Source: Bacteroidales bacterium UBA1725 (GTDB taxonomy: Bacteria > Bacteroidota > Bacteroidia > Bacteroidales > UBA932). Taken from it: 21,796 nucleotides of DNA. The notes below the pieces were generated by a model, which was not told the DNA's origin, searched no databases, and saw only the letters and a program-made list of their open reading frames with translations. This document shows positions 21,424 through 21,796 of this stretch, piece by piece. Location of the stretch: contig DCIN01000003.1 in the NCBI GenBank assembly GCA_002315815.1, positions 5,517 through 27,312 of the forward strand, written 5' to 3'. Position 1 is the stretch's first letter. Each line of letters starts with the position of its first letter. The translations under genes and the position numbers were made by a program.

Positions 21424-21796
21424 ATGGCACGTATAGCCGGTGTTGATTTACCAAACAACAAACAAGGAGAGATAGGTCTTACCTATATCTTCGGTATCGG
21501 TCGCCCTTCCGCCAAGAAAATTCTCGAAGAGTGCGGAATCGACAGTACAATCAAGGTTGGTGACTGGAACGACGAGCAGATTGCCAAGATCCGTACCAAG
21601 ATAAATGAAGAGTACAAGATTGAAGGTGAACTCCGTTCCTCCGTCCAGATGGACATCAAGCGTCTTATGGACATTGGTTGCTATCGTGGAATCCGTCATC
21701 GTCTCGGACTCCCCGTTCGCGGCCAGAGCACCAAGAACAACGCTCGCACTCGCAAGGGCAAGAAGAAGACCGTTGCCAACAAGAAGAAGGCAACCA
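21424..21796 (+). CDS. rpsM: 30S ribosomal protein S13 (uS13), 3' end missing
   Basis: The frame starts at an ATG at 21424 and is still open at the window edge after 124 codons. It begins MARIAGVDLPNNKQGEIGLT and includes YIFGIGRPSAKKIL, the helix-two-turn-helix region and the basic tail GLPVRGQSTKNNARTRKGKK. S13 forms head bridges to the large subunit and pairs with S19. Only the last residue or two should be missing. It is the first gene of the alpha operon, so rpsK, rpsD, rpoA and rplQ probably follow outside. Confidence 0.97.
   Translation, partial: MARIAGVDLPNNKQGEIGLTYIFGIGRPSAKKILEECGIDSTIKVGDWNDEQIAKIRTKINEEYKIEGELRSSVQMDIKRLMDIGCYRGIRHRLGLPVRGQSTKNNARTRKGKKKTVANKKKAT

Overview
The window comes from a member of the Bacteroidota, most likely order Bacteroidales. 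The signs are lipoproteins of families largely confined to that phylum (DUF4270, DUF4294), DUF3098 next to ftsX, a GlgA-like half protein beside DUF4270, ribosomal protein variants typical of the group, and repeated promoter boxes of the form TAnnTTTG. I cannot name a genus. I see no tRNA, rRNA, CRISPR array, insertion sequence, integrase or transposase.

Layout. (1) Positions 1-3801 hold the 5' half of the ribosomal protein supercluster on the + strand: rplC (5' end missing), rplD, rplW, rplB, rpsS, rplV, rpsC. A terminator-like hairpin follows rpsC at once. (2) Positions 3802-13851, about 10 kb, hold eleven unrelated genes in several transcription units: a TlpA-like thioredoxin lipoprotein, uvrC and pnuC (+); acpP (+, own promoter); a DUF4270 lipoprotein and a GlgA-like protein (-); ftsX, a DUF3098 gene, uppP and lpxH (+); and a DUF4294 gene (-). 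(3) Positions 13852-21796 resume the ribosomal cluster exactly where it broke off: rplP, rpmC, rpsQ, rplN, rplX, rplE, rpsN, rpsH, rplF, rplR, rpsE, rpmD, rplO, secY, map, infA, rpmJ and the start of rpsM, which runs off the window.

How the parts fit. The two ribosomal blocks supply large- and small-subunit proteins, the SecY translocon, methionine aminopeptidase and IF-1. The usual rpsC-rplP junction is cut by the 10-kb block, so rplP has an AT-rich upstream region of about 280 bp with a perfect -7 box and an unusual leader. The inserted genes serve DNA repair (UvrC), cofactor uptake (PnuC), lipid and envelope synthesis (ACP, UppP, LpxH), cell division (FtsX) and surface or periplasmic lipoproteins. 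They look like ordinary chromosomal genes, so a chromosomal rearrangement fits better than a mobile element.

The points most worth following are the split ribosomal cluster, the new rplP leader (a Shine-Dalgarno sequence far from any start, a two-codon ORF, a perfect palindrome upstream), two genes whose -7 boxes end 5-6 nt before the start codon, a 15-bp duplication that creates a decoy start in front of ftsX, and strong Shine-Dalgarno sequences on several ribosomal genes in a phylum that mostly does without them.
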